From Candidatus Humimonas hydrogenitrophica (GTDB lineage: Bacteria > Gemmatimonadota > Gemmatimonadetes > Palauibacterales > Palauibacteraceae): DNA of 52,189 bases. The position numbers were made by a program, and so were the translations under genes. The stretch spans positions 1-52,189 of the forward strand of contig CANPVD010000085.1 of assembly GCA_947581615.1 (NCBI GenBank), in the 5' to 3' direction. Below, one piece after another: positions 25,431-33,704 of the stretch; positions within the stretch are counted from its first letter, which is position 1, and every line of letters starts with the position of its first letter. The notes under the pieces are model-generated. The model was not told the origin of the DNA and did no database searches. It saw only the letters and a program-made list of their open reading frames with translations.

Positions 25431-28139
25431 ATGGATCCGACAGGCGACGAGAAGCAGCAGATCGTGTTCATCCCCACGGGACCGGAGAGCGCGTCCGGGT
25501 CGGGGGAGGATGCCGGGTCGCAGGGAGCGCCATCGGGTTCGCCCCTGGAGCTCTCGCCGGAGGCGCGCCTGAGGCTCCCTGTCCTCCCGCTGCGCGGCAC
25601 CGTCGTGTTTCCGGCCGTGGCGGCCCCGATCGCCGCCGGCCGGGAGAAGACCCTGAGCGGGGTGGAGTCCGCCCTGGAGGGCGAGAAGCTCGTGTTCGCC
25701 GTGGCCCAGAAGGACTCCGAAGTCGAGGAGCCGGTGCCGACGATCCTGCACCGCGTGGGGACCATCTGCCGGATCGCGCAGATGCAGCGGGTGCCGGGCG
25801 GCATCCAGATGGTGATCCAGGGTGAGGCGCGTGCCGCCGCGCTCCAGTACGTCGAGCGCGACGGCCTCATCGAGGTGGTGTGCCGGCGCCTCATGGACAT
25901 GCCCCCGCTCGACCCGGAGGAATCGGCGTTCACAGCCCTGTACCGCGAGGTCCGGGAGCGGGCCACCGAGCTCAGCCGGCTGCGCGGCGTGCCCTCTGAG
26001 ATCGTCAATCACCTGCTGGGCAGCGTCTCTTCGCCCAGCGAGCTCGCCGACCTCGTCACCTTCTACACCGAGCTGGACGTCGACGAGAAGCAGGCGCTCC
26101 TCGAGACGCTGTCGGTCGAGGATCGGCTCCGGAAGCTTCTCGTCCACCTGCAGCGCCAGATCGGGGTCATGGAGGCGCAGGAGCAGATTCGGAGCAAGGT
26201 TCAGGAGGAGCTCGGGGAGCGCCAGCGCGAAGTCTTCCTGCGCGAGCAGATGAAGGCGATCCAGCAAGAGCTGGGCGAGGACACCGAGGCCCAGGAGATC
26301 GCGGACCTGCGCGAGCGGCTGGAGCAGCTCGACCTTTCCGAGGAGGCCCGCAAGGAGGTGGAGCGGGAGCTCCGTCGCCTGGAGCGGGTCAACCGGGAGT
26401 CGGCCGAGGCGCAGGTGATCCGCACCTACCTGGAGACGGTGGTCGACCTGCCGTGGAACGAGCGGACGCTGGACCGCCTGGACCTCAAGCGGGCCCAGGA
26501 GATCCTGGATCGCGACCACTACGGCCTCGAGGACGTCAAGGAGCGCGTGCTGGACTTCCTGGCCGTGCGCAAGCTCCAGCAGCTGCGCCAGGAGGAGGCC
26601 GCCGCGGAGGAGGAGGCGCCGCCGGAGGGCGCCGGAGCCGGGGCCGCCGGAGCCGGGGAACCGGCGGAGGGCCAGGCCGCGGAGCCTGAGACCGGCGGGA
26701 CGGGCGTTCCGGAGCAGCCGGAGACCGCTGCGCAAGCATCGCAGTCGCGTGAAGGCCAGGATGATGACCGCACCGGCTCGATCCTCCTGTTCGTGGGTCC
26801 TCCGGGCGTGGGAAAGACCTCGATCGCCAAGTCCATCGCCGAGGCCATGGGCCGCGAGTACGTGCGCGTGTCGCTGGGCGGGGCCCGCGACGAGGCCGAC
26901 ATCCGCGGCCACCGGCGGACGTACGTCGGCGCCATGCCGGGCCGGATCATCGAGGGGATGAAGCGGGCCGGCACCAAGAACCCGGTCTTCCTGCTCGACG
27001 AGGTCGACAAGCTGGGTGTCTCCTTCCAGGGCGATCCTTCCGCGGCGCTCATGGAGGTTTTGGACCCGGCCCAGAACGACGCGTTCGTGGATCACTACCT
27101 GGGCGTCCCCTTCGACCTGTCGGACGTCCTGTTCATCGCCACGGCCAACGTGCTCGGACAGATCCCGGGACCTCTGCAGGACCGGATGGAGGCCATCGAG
27201 TTCCGTGGCTACACGGAGGCGGAGAAGCTCCAGATCGCCCGCCGCTACCTTCTCCCCCGGCAGGTGCGCCAGTCGGGCCTCACCGACGAGCAGCTGGACC
27301 TGGAGGACGACGCCATCCGCGAGACGATCGCCAGCTACACCCGCGAGGCGGGTGTCCGGAACCTGGAGCGGGAGCTGGGGACGGTGGCTCGCAAGGCGGC
27401 GCGGAAGATCGCGGCGGGCGAAGCGGACCACGTCCGGGTCACCCGGGAGGAGCTGCGGGAGTTCCTGGGCCAGCCCAAGGTCCATCCCGAGGAGAAGCTC
27501 GAGGAGGACACGGTGGGCGTGGCCACCGGCATGTACTACACGCCCGCGGGCGGCGACATCATGCTGGTCGAGACCAGCGTCACCCGCGGCAACGAGAACC
27601 TGGTCCTCACGGGGCAGCTCGGCGACGTCATGAAGGAGAGCGCCCGTGCCGCCCTCACCTGGGCTCGGAGCCACGCCTCGGAGCTCCGTATCCCTGAGGA
27701 GCGGCTTCGCGACCACGAGGTGCACGTGCACGTCCCCGCCGGCGCGGTGCAGAAGGAAGGGCCGTCGGCCGGCATCGCCATGGCCGTGTCCCTGATCAGC
27801 GCCCTGGGCGAGCACCCGGTGCGCTCGGACGTGGCCATGACGGGCGAGATCACCCTCACCGGCCGCGTCCTTCCTATCGGGGGGCTCAAGGAGAAGGTGT
27901 TGGGCGCCTACCGGGCGGGCATCCGGCACATCCTCCTGCCGGCGTCCAACGAGGGCGACCTGGAGGACCTGCCGGAGCAGGTGCGGGAACAGGTGACCTT
28001 CAGCCTGGTCCACTCCCTGGACGAGGTCGTCCCGAAGGTCTTCCGGGGAGTGGGACGCGAGGACGGGCAGCTGGTGTTCCGGGACGGCGGCGCCGAGGAC
28101 GAGGCCTCGCGTGAGGAGGCCACGGTCGCGGCCGGCTGA
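25431..28139 (+). CDS. lon: LonA ATP-dependent protease with a linker insertion
   Basis: 902 residues, about 100 more than usual. Domains: Lon substrate-binding N-domain (about 45-240, starting LPVLPLRGTVVFP), coiled-coil segment (about 245-370), AAA+ module with Walker A GPPGVGKTS near 455, and the C-terminal protease domain. The Ser-Lys dyad is intact: Ser in GPSAGIAMA (about 779) and Lys in GGLKEKVLGA (about 821). Between FLAVRKLQQLR and the AAA+ domain lies an Ala/Glu/Gly/Pro-rich insert of about 60 residues (384-447) not present in E. coli or B. subtilis Lon. It degrades misfolded and regulatory proteins in the cytosol. The N-terminal 40 residues are also extra and look disordered. Confidence 0.96.
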   Translation: MDPTGDEKQQIVFIPTGPESASGSGEDAGSQGAPSGSPLELSPEARLRLPVLPLRGTVVFPAVAAPIAAGREKTLSGVESALEGEKLVFAVAQKDSEVEEPVPTILHRVGTICRIAQMQRVPGGIQMVIQGEARAAALQYVERDGLIEVVCRRLMDMPPLDPEESAFTALYREVRERATELSRLRGVPSEIVNHLLGSVSSPSELADLVTFYTELDVDEKQALLETLSVEDRLRKLLVHLQRQIGVMEAQEQIRSKVQEELGERQREVFLREQMKAIQQELGEDTEAQEIADLRERLEQLDLSEEARKEVERELRRLERVNRESAEAQVIRTYLETVVDLPWNERTLDRLDLKRAQEILDRDHYGLEDVKERVLDFLAVRKLQQLRQEEAAAEEEAPPEGAGAGAAGAGEPAEGQAAEPETGGTGVPEQPETAAQASQSREGQDDDRTGSILLFVGPPGVGKTSIAKSIAEAMGREYVRVSLGGARDEADIRGHRRTYVGAMPGRIIEGMKRAGTKNPVFLLDEVDKLGVSFQGDPSAALMEVLDPAQNDAFVDHYLGVPFDLSDVLFIATANVLGQIPGPLQDRMEAIEFRGYTEAEKLQIARRYLLPRQVRQSGLTDEQLDLEDDAIRETIASYTREAGVRNLERELGTVARKAARKIAAGEADHVRVTREELREFLGQPKVHPEEKLEEDTVGVATGMYYTPAGGDIMLVETSVTRGNENLVLTGQLGDVMKESARAALTWARSHASELRIPEERLRDHEVHVHVPAGAVQKEGPSAGIAMAVSLISALGEHPVRSDVAMTGEITLTGRVLPIGGLKEKVLGAYRAGIRHILLPASNEGDLEDLPEQVREQVTFSLVHSLDEVVPKVFRGVGREDGQLVFRDGGAEDEASREEATVAAG

Positions 28140-28242
28140 CCGGCCAACCGCGCGCGGGCGCCCTCCGTGCCGGCTCGCTTCAAGCGCTTTACGTGACCGC
28201 TTTACTCCAGGCCGGACCTGCGGCCGACCCGGAATCCCGTCT

Positions 28243-28911
28243 TCACTCGTCGCCGCGCTCCAGCACCGCGTCCAGCGCCTGCAGCCCCTCCAGCCAGTGG
28301 TCGGGCGCGGCGGGCGCGAGTTCCTCGCGGCTATAGGGCCCCCACAGCGCGGCGCCGGTGCGCGTGCCCGCCGCCCGCCCCGCGCGCAGGTCGTGCACGC
28401 TGTCGCCCACGAACAGGGAGCGGCCCGCCTCCCCCTCGGCGGCGGCCTCCAGGGCGCGGCGTACCGGCTCGGGGTCCGGCTTGAAGCGCTCGACGTCCGA
28501 GGCCGTCACCACGGCCGTGAACCACTCGACCTCGAAACCGCACAGCTCCAGGCCACGCAAAGTCCCCTCGCGGCGCTTGCTGGTCACGATGCCGAGCCTG
28601 AATCCGCGGCCTACCAGCCCCTCCACGTACTCCCGCATGCCCGGGAAGGAGCGCAGCAGCCGATCGTGCATGGCCGCGTTGTGCTCCAGGTAGGTCGCGA
28701 GCATCGCCTCGGCCTCTTCGGGGCTCCGCGCGAAGTCCAGGAACTGCGCCTCGAGGGGCTGCCCCATGGTGCGCAGCCACGCGGCATCCGGCAGCTCTCG
28801 GCCCAGGTGCACGCGCATCGTGTGGCGGAAGGAGTCCAGGATGAGGTCTGCCGAGTCGATGAGCGTCCCGTCAAGGTCGAACAGGACCGTCCGCAGGTAG
28901 GCGGCCGTCAC
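28243..28911 (-). CDS. HAD-family phosphatase (phosphoglycolate phosphatase/PpaX-like)
   Basis: 222 residues from a GTG that overlaps the stop of the preceding gene as GTGA. HAD motif I is FDLDGTLIDS (Asp11, Asp13), motif II VTSKR, motif III the Lys in ERFKPDPEPV, and motif IV VGDSVHDL. A helical cap (about 20-85) follows motif I, as in the Gph/PpaX subfamily. The substrate may be phosphoglycolate, pyrophosphate or another small phosphate ester. It is convergent with lon, with 103 bp between them. Confidence 0.88.
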   Translation of the reverse strand: MTAAYLRTVLFDLDGTLIDSADLILDSFRHTMRVHLGRELPDAAWLRTMGQPLEAQFLDFARSPEEAEAMLATYLEHNAAMHDRLLRSFPGMREYVEGLVGRGFRLGIVTSKRREGTLRGLELCGFEVEWFTAVVTASDVERFKPDPEPVRRALEAAAEGEAGRSLFVGDSVHDLRAGRAAGTRTGAALWGPYSREELAPAAPDHWLEGLQALDAVLERGDE

Positions 28912-29276
28912 GAGTCGGTGACCGGGCCACGGTCCGCCGACTCGAGGCCCCGGATCGCCTCGTCCAGGTCGAGCTCGGGCGCTTCCTCGCCGACCGCCAG
29001 GCGAACCAGGTCGAAGTGCAGGCGCGCCACGCGGCTCGAGGCCCGGCTCGCCGCCCCTGGAGCGCGCTCCCCGTCCCGCGCCACGGAGGTCTCGAGTGAC
29101 CGAACCGCCTCCAGCGCCCGGCGGCCCAGGGCCTGGTGCTCGTCCGGGAGAGAGGCGACCGCCGCCTCCGTCCCGCGGCGAAGCTGGTGGAGACGCTCGA
29201 CGGGATCCTCGTGCTCGGGCACTCCGGGCTCGTCCTCTCCGGACTCCCCGAACAGCAGGTGCTTGATGGGGGTCAT
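28908..29276 (-). CDS. Hypothetical helical protein
   Basis: 122 residues from ATG 29276, preceded by AAGGAGA. It begins MTPIKHLLFGESGEDEPGVPEHEDPVERLHQL and is acidic and almost wholly helical by composition, with heptad-like Leu/Ala spacing from about 35 to 110. There are no cysteines, membrane segments or signal peptide. I recognise no family. It is translationally coupled to the HAD phosphatase downstream. The longer frame to 29552 was not used because the added part is Arg/Pro-rich. Confidence 0.65.
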   Translation of the reverse strand: MTPIKHLLFGESGEDEPGVPEHEDPVERLHQLRRGTEAAVASLPDEHQALGRRALEAVRSLETSVARDGERAPGAASRASSRVARLHFDLVRLAVGEEAPELDLDEAIRGLESADRGPVTDS

Positions 29277-29400
29277 GCGGGCTGGTCTCCTTCGTCGCGC
29301 CGACCGAACGTGGACATCGGGGCGGCCGTCCGCGCGCTCGCCGCGGGACGGCCCATCGACCGGAGCGAAACGTGCAAGAAGGTTACCATGTCGCGGCACG

Positions 29401-29424
29401 GCCGTGTAAGAATCCCCACACGGC
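29401..29424. promoter_or_regulatory. Inverted repeat upstream of phosphofructokinase
   Basis: GCCGTGT (29401-29407) and ACACGGC (29418-29424) form a 7-10-7 inverted repeat about 58 bp before the pfk start, within a 205-bp divergent region. It may be an operator or leader hairpin; nothing more can be said. Confidence 0.3.
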
Positions 29425-29481
29425 TGGGGTACCGCGTCGCCGCGGAATCCAGCACCACGCGCCACGTGAAAGGAGCGGACG

Positions 29482-30594
29482 ATGGCCGATTCCTCTTCGC
29501 CGATTCGGAGGATCGCGATCAATACGGGAGGGGGCGACGCCCCGGGTCTCAACGCCGTGATCCGGGCCGTCGTGCTCGCTGCCTTGCGGCGCGGATGGGA
29601 GGTGTATGGGATCGAGCGCGGCTACGGCGGGCTGCTGGAGGGTGACCAGAATGGGCTGGTGCGGCTGGACGACGACAGGGTTCGGGGCATCACGCACGAG
29701 GGCGGTACCATCCTGGGCACGACGAACCGCGGCAACCCGTTCGCCTGGCCGGAGCGCGGCGAGGAAGGGGAGCAGCGCACGCACGACCGCTCGGCCGAGT
29801 TCCTGCGGGCTTTCCGCGGTCACGGGCTGGACGCGCTCATCGCGATCGGTGGAGATGGCAGCCTCGGGATCGCCCGGGACCTTTCCGAGTGCGGCCTGCC
29901 GGTGGTCGGCGTGCCGAAGACGATCGACAACGACCTGGCTTACACGGACTTGAGCTTCGGCTTCCTCACCGCCGTGGACACGGCGACCGACGCTCTCGAC
30001 AAGCTCCACTCGACCGCCGAGAGCCACCAGCGCGTCATGGTGGTGGAGGTCATGGGTCGCCACTCGGGCTGGATCGCCCTGTACAGCGGCCTTGCCGGAA
30101 CCGCCGACGTCATCCTCATCCCCGAGATCCCGTACACGATCGAGCGCGTGTGCGAGAAGATCCGGGCCCGCGAGGCCCAGGACCGCCACTTCAGCATCGT
30201 GTGCGTGGCCGAGGGAGCGCACCCGGTGGGCGGGCCGATGGTCACCAAGACCGTGCGCGCGGGGCGCGAGGAGCAGGTCCGGCTGGGCGGCATCGGCGAG
30301 CGCATCGCCATCGAGCTGGCCGACGCGACCGGGAAGGAGACGCGGGCCCTGACGCTGGGCCACCTGCAGCGCGGCGGTTCTCCCAACGCCTACGACCGCC
30401 TGCTTTCGCTGCGGTTCGGGACCGCGGCCGTGGATTGCGTGGCCGCGGGCCACTTCGGATGCGCGGTGGGCCTCGTCGGGGACCACGTGAAGCCGGTCAC
30501 CCTGGACGAGGCCCTGCGCGAGCGGAAGTTCGTGGACCCGGACGGCGAGCTCGTGGCCACCGCCCGGGACCTCGGGATCAGCTTCGGGGCCTAG
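29482..30594 (+). CDS. pfkA: 6-phosphofructokinase, ATP-type with Lys at the second specificity position
   Basis: 370 residues with AAAGGAG about 7 nt before the ATG. It phosphorylates fructose 6-phosphate in glycolysis. INTGGGDAPGLNAVIRAVV binds the nucleotide. GGDGS (123-127) has Gly at the site where pyrophosphate-dependent enzymes have Asp, which predicts ATP use. PKTIDND (145-151) has Lys where E. coli PfkA has Gly. The Gly/Lys combination is known from group III (Streptomyces-type) ATP enzymes, which lack the usual allosteric response. MGRHSGWIAL and the LGHLQRGGSPNAYDR motif are intact. Confidence 0.93.
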   Translation: MADSSSPIRRIAINTGGGDAPGLNAVIRAVVLAALRRGWEVYGIERGYGGLLEGDQNGLVRLDDDRVRGITHEGGTILGTTNRGNPFAWPERGEEGEQRTHDRSAEFLRAFRGHGLDALIAIGGDGSLGIARDLSECGLPVVGVPKTIDNDLAYTDLSFGFLTAVDTATDALDKLHSTAESHQRVMVVEVMGRHSGWIALYSGLAGTADVILIPEIPYTIERVCEKIRAREAQDRHFSIVCVAEGAHPVGGPMVTKTVRAGREEQVRLGGIGERIAIELADATGKETRALTLGHLQRGGSPNAYDRLLSLRFGTAAVDCVAAGHFGCAVGLVGDHVKPVTLDEALRERKFVDPDGELVATARDLGISFGA

Positions 30595-30627
30595 GTCGGG
30601 GCATCCGGCCCGGGCTCCCGGGGGTCG

Positions 30628-31242
30628 CTAGCGGGACTCCTCGAAGTTCTTCGCGACCTGCGCCCAGTCGACCACGTTCCACCAGTTGGAGACGTAGTCG
30701 CCGCGGCGGTTCTGATAGTGCAGGTAGTAGGCGTGCTCCCACACGTCCAGCCCCAGGATGGGCGTGTGCCCCCGCATGTACGGGCTGTCCTGGTTCGCCG
30801 TCGAGTACACGTGCAGGTCGCCACCGTCGTCCAGCGCCAGCCAGCCCCAGCCGCTCCCGAACCGGCCGGACGCGGTGCTCGAGAAGGTCTCCTTGAGCTG
30901 GGCGAAGGAGCCGAACCTGTCGGCGATGGCGCCGGCGAGGTCGCCCTCGGGCTCCCCGCCTCCATCCGGCGACATGACCGTCCAGAACAGGGAGTGGTTG
31001 GCGTACCCGCCCCCGTTGTTCCGCACGGCCGTGCGGATCTCTTCCGGCACGCCGTCGATGCCGCGCAGGATCTCCTCGATCGACCTGGACGCCAGCGCTT
31101 CGTGTCCCTCGAGGGCCGCGTTCAGCTTGTTCGTGTAGCCCGCGTGGTGCTTATCGTGGTGGATCTCCATGGTGCGGGCATCGATGTACGGCTCGAGCGC
31201 GTCGAAGTCGTAGGGAAGGTCGGGAAGGGTGAAACCTGCCAT
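30628..31242 (-). CDS. sodA: Superoxide dismutase [Fe/Mn]
   Basis: 204 residues. It is a cytosolic enzyme that dismutates superoxide. The four metal ligands are visible: His in MEIHHDKHH, His in [10 protein letters not shown], Asp and His in the signature [12 protein letters not shown]. An AGGAGG site precedes ATG 31242. Whether it uses Fe or Mn cannot be read safely from sequence; Gly and Gln positions near SGWGWL look Mn-leaning. It is convergent with pfkA, 33 bp apart. Confidence 0.95.
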   Translation of the reverse strand: MAGFTLPDLPYDFDALEPYIDARTMEIHHDKHHAGYTNKLNAALEGHEALASRSIEEILRGIDGVPEEIRTAVRNNGGGYANHSLFWTVMSPDGGGEPEGDLAGAIADRFGSFAQLKETFSSTASGRFGSGWGWLALDDGGDLHVYSTANQDSPYMRGHTPILGLDVWEHAYYLHYQNRRGDYVSNWWNVVDWAQVAKNFEESR

Positions 31243-31673
31243 GATCGCCTCCTTCTGGGGGATGGGCGACCCGGGTGGAGGCCGGCGGCGGACGACCGCC
31301 GACGTCGCTGCCCTGACCCAGGGTCACCGTATGGGACGCGGGTAGGCAGGGACGCAGCTTTCGGACCAGCGGCCGGGCCGGCGGGCGGCGTGATCGACAC
31401 CGCCGCTCGGGAGCCCGCGGGCAGCGCTCCCGGCGTCTTGCACGATGCCTCGACCTGTGCAGGAATGGCAGGCCCGTAGGGACTCCATGGGCCCGTCACG
31501 ACCCATCTAAGCGATGTCATGGCAGCCTCTTACGACCACACGGGGCGCCCGGTGCGCGTCTTGCTCGATGCGCACCGGTGCCGCCCCCCGCACGGGGGCG
31601 CCCACACCGCGCGTCCCCCCGCGGGAAAGTTGCGGGACATGCCGACGAACCACCCTGGCAGGAGATGACTTCA
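31243..31673. other. 431-bp gap between sodA and a lipoprotein gene
   Basis: Divergent promoter region. The only strong structure is an inverted repeat with a 9-bp stem (CCGGTGCGC at 31549-31557, complement at 31570-31578) and a 12-nt loop, about 95 bp before the lipoprotein start. No convincing small gene or known operator is seen on either strand. Confidence 0.5.
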
Positions 31674-32807
31674 GTGAACGATCCGCGTTCGTTCCTCCGT
31701 CGCGGCACCGTCCTCGCGGCCGCTGTGGCGCTGTCGGCGTGCAGCGAGTCGGCCACGGGGCCCGGCGGCTCGCCGGCGTTCGACGCGCAGGCCACGGCCC
31801 AGAAGGCCAGCACCGTGACGTCCACATCCGGGTCCGATCCGAATCTGGCCCCCTCCCTCGCGCTCGTGTCCGGGGCGCTCTCGGGGGGCTCGGGCCTGCC
31901 CTCGGTCGCCGGGTTCTTCCTCGGCGACGGGCTGCGGCCCACCCTGGACCTCGGCCAGGTGCGCGCCATGACGCGCGAGCTGGGCGGCGTGGGAGGTTCC
32001 AGCGAGGTGCCCGCCCCGCGGCTCAGCCTTCTGCTGCCCGACAGCCTCATGGGATCCACCCTCGTGTGGGACGCGTCGACCGGCGCCTACGAAGTGGACG
32101 CGAGCCGGGCCGGCGCCCCCTCGAACGGGATCCGCTTCGTCTACTACGCCGTCGACCCGGTGACGAAGAAGCCCGCGCTGCCCCTGAACGAGCTCGGCTA
32201 CATCGAGCTCACCGACCAGAGCACGAGCACCAGCGGACTCCTGCTCGGCGTGAAGGTCGTGAACACGGCCGGCTCCTCGGACATCACCCTGGCGGACTAC
32301 ACGGTGGAGGGCTCGATCGTCCTGTCCGGGGATACGCAGCTCTCCGCGAGCGCCGGCGGACACATCACCGACGGAACGAACCGGCTCGACTTCACCCTGT
32401 CGCAGCAGGTCTCGCTTCCGGCGGGATCGTCGACGGTCACGGGCACCACGCACTACGAGCTCGCTTCGGGCGGCATCACGCTGACGCTGGACGGCGACGG
32501 CAGCTTCGACGTCTCGAGCGGGCAGGCCACCTCGGAATCCCTGAAGCTCGCCGTGACGCAGGGCTCCGACACGGCCGTCGTGGACGTGACGGTGGCCGGT
32601 GACGGGACGCTGGACGGCAAGGTCGACTACCGGGGCTCCACCGTGATCCTCATCGGCGGCACGGTGAGCCAGCCCACCTTCACGAAGCCGGACGGCTCTG
32701 CCCTCACCGACCAGGACCGCCAGGCGCTCAGGAGCCTGGTGGACGCGATCCAGTCGGTCGTGGACTTCGCCCGGTCGATCCTGGGAGTGTTCGGAGGCGG
32801 GGCCTAG
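31674..32807 (+). CDS. Secreted lipoprotein of unknown function
   Basis: 377 residues from GTG 31674, chosen because AGGAG lies 9 nt upstream; ATG 31665 overlaps that site. The signal is VNDPRSFLRRGTVLAAAVALSAC, with lipobox LSAC and acylated Cys at about 23, followed by SESATGPGGS. The remainder is rich in Thr/Ser/Gly/Asp and alternates like beta strands. A central stretch is rich in TV/ST pairs (about 185-330), as in beta-helix or beta-barrel surface proteins. The C-terminus is helical (RQALRSLVDAIQSVVDFARSILG). I recognise no family. Its TAG stop shares CTAG with the convergent PAP2 gene. Confidence 0.8.
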   Translation: MNDPRSFLRRGTVLAAAVALSACSESATGPGGSPAFDAQATAQKASTVTSTSGSDPNLAPSLALVSGALSGGSGLPSVAGFFLGDGLRPTLDLGQVRAMTRELGGVGGSSEVPAPRLSLLLPDSLMGSTLVWDASTGAYEVDASRAGAPSNGIRFVYYAVDPVTKKPALPLNELGYIELTDQSTSTSGLLLGVKVVNTAGSSDITLADYTVEGSIVLSGDTQLSASAGGHITDGTNRLDFTLSQQVSLPAGSSTVTGTTHYELASGGITLTLDGDGSFDVSSGQATSESLKLAVTQGSDTAVVDVTVAGDGTLDGKVDYRGSTVILIGGTVSQPTFTKPDGSALTDQDRQALRSLVDAIQSVVDFARSILGVFGGGA

Positions 32808-33700
32808 CGCAGGGGCAGGTCCAGCACGGCCCCGGCGCCTCCGGGCACCGGGAGCAGCGCGAAGGAGGGGGCGCGGCGCCCCGAGGAGGAGCCGCCGCGG
32901 CCCCTCCGTGCGTCGAGGCGCAGGATCACCCGGGTGCTCAGGATGCCGAGCGCCGCCCCGCCCACCACGTCGGTGACCCAGTGGTCCCGGCCCACGACCC
33001 GGCTGGCGGCCGTCGCCGCAGCCGCGGGCCACGCCACCCACGGCACCCAGCGCTGATCCGGAAAGTCGGCCACCGCGACGGCGGCCAGGGCGAAGGCGCG
33101 GACCGCGTGTCCCGACGGGTAGGACTGGTTCACCTCGTGAAAGGCCAGGGGCGAGAACTGGTCGGGGTCGCTGGTCGCGTACGGGCGACGGCGGCCCAGG
33201 AGGATCTTCCCGCCCAGCACCACTGCGTCGGCCGCCACCAGCGTCTCCACCGCGTCCAGCCCGGCCTTCTCGATTCCGGGGCTGCCCGCGACCTTGCCCC
33301 CTCCCCAGGCGGCCAGCGCCAGCCCCAGGTCCAGGTACGGGCTCCCGGCCACGTCCCCCGCGTCCACGAACGTCCTGTCGAAGCCGGTGGGATCGGACGG
33401 CGTGTGGGCCCGGACGCTGCGCTCGAACCCCTCCAGAGGCTCGATCAGGAGGACGCCGCCGAAGACGACGCCGGCGTAGGCCAGGTCGGACGTCCGGAAC
33501 AGGGAGGGGCGGCCGGCGCCGTCCGAGCTGTCCGATGCGGTCGGCCCCGGCGCGAGCGCGGCCGCCGCCGGGTCGGGCGAGCGTGCGGGAGCCGGCGCCT
33601 GTGCGCGTGCCGGGACGATCGGGGCAACGAAGGCCGCCAGCGCCATCGCCGCGGCCGCCAGGATCGCCGGCGCCCGGGCGGGCCCGGCGCGCCGCCTCAC
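32804..33700 (-). CDS. PAP2-superfamily phosphatase, exported
   Basis: 298 residues. An N-terminal signal (about 1-34, ending ARAQA) is followed by a Pro/Ala-rich linker. The three phosphatase motifs are complete: KILLGRRRP, PSGHAVR and SRVVGRDHWVTDVVGG. In this family the two histidines and the arginine act on phosphate monoesters of lipids such as undecaprenyl diphosphate, phosphatidic acid or lipid A, facing the periplasm. Hydrophobic helices flank the motifs. The last two stop codons of this and the convergent lipoprotein gene overlap (CTAG, 32804-32807). Confidence 0.88.
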   Translation of the reverse strand: MRRRAGPARAPAILAAAAMALAAFVAPIVPARAQAPAPARSPDPAAAALAPGPTASDSSDGAGRPSLFRTSDLAYAGVVFGGVLLIEPLEGFERSVRAHTPSDPTGFDRTFVDAGDVAGSPYLDLGLALAAWGGGKVAGSPGIEKAGLDAVETLVAADAVVLGGKILLGRRRPYATSDPDQFSPLAFHEVNQSYPSGHAVRAFALAAVAVADFPDQRWVPWVAWPAAAATAASRVVGRDHWVTDVVGGAALGILSTRVILRLDARRGRGGSSSGRRAPSFALLPVPGGAGAVLDLPLR

Positions 33701-33704
33701 CGGC

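Noticed and set aside
24999-28013. 1004-codon open frame antisense to lon
   Set aside because: Same shadow effect; the plus strand encodes a complete Lon.
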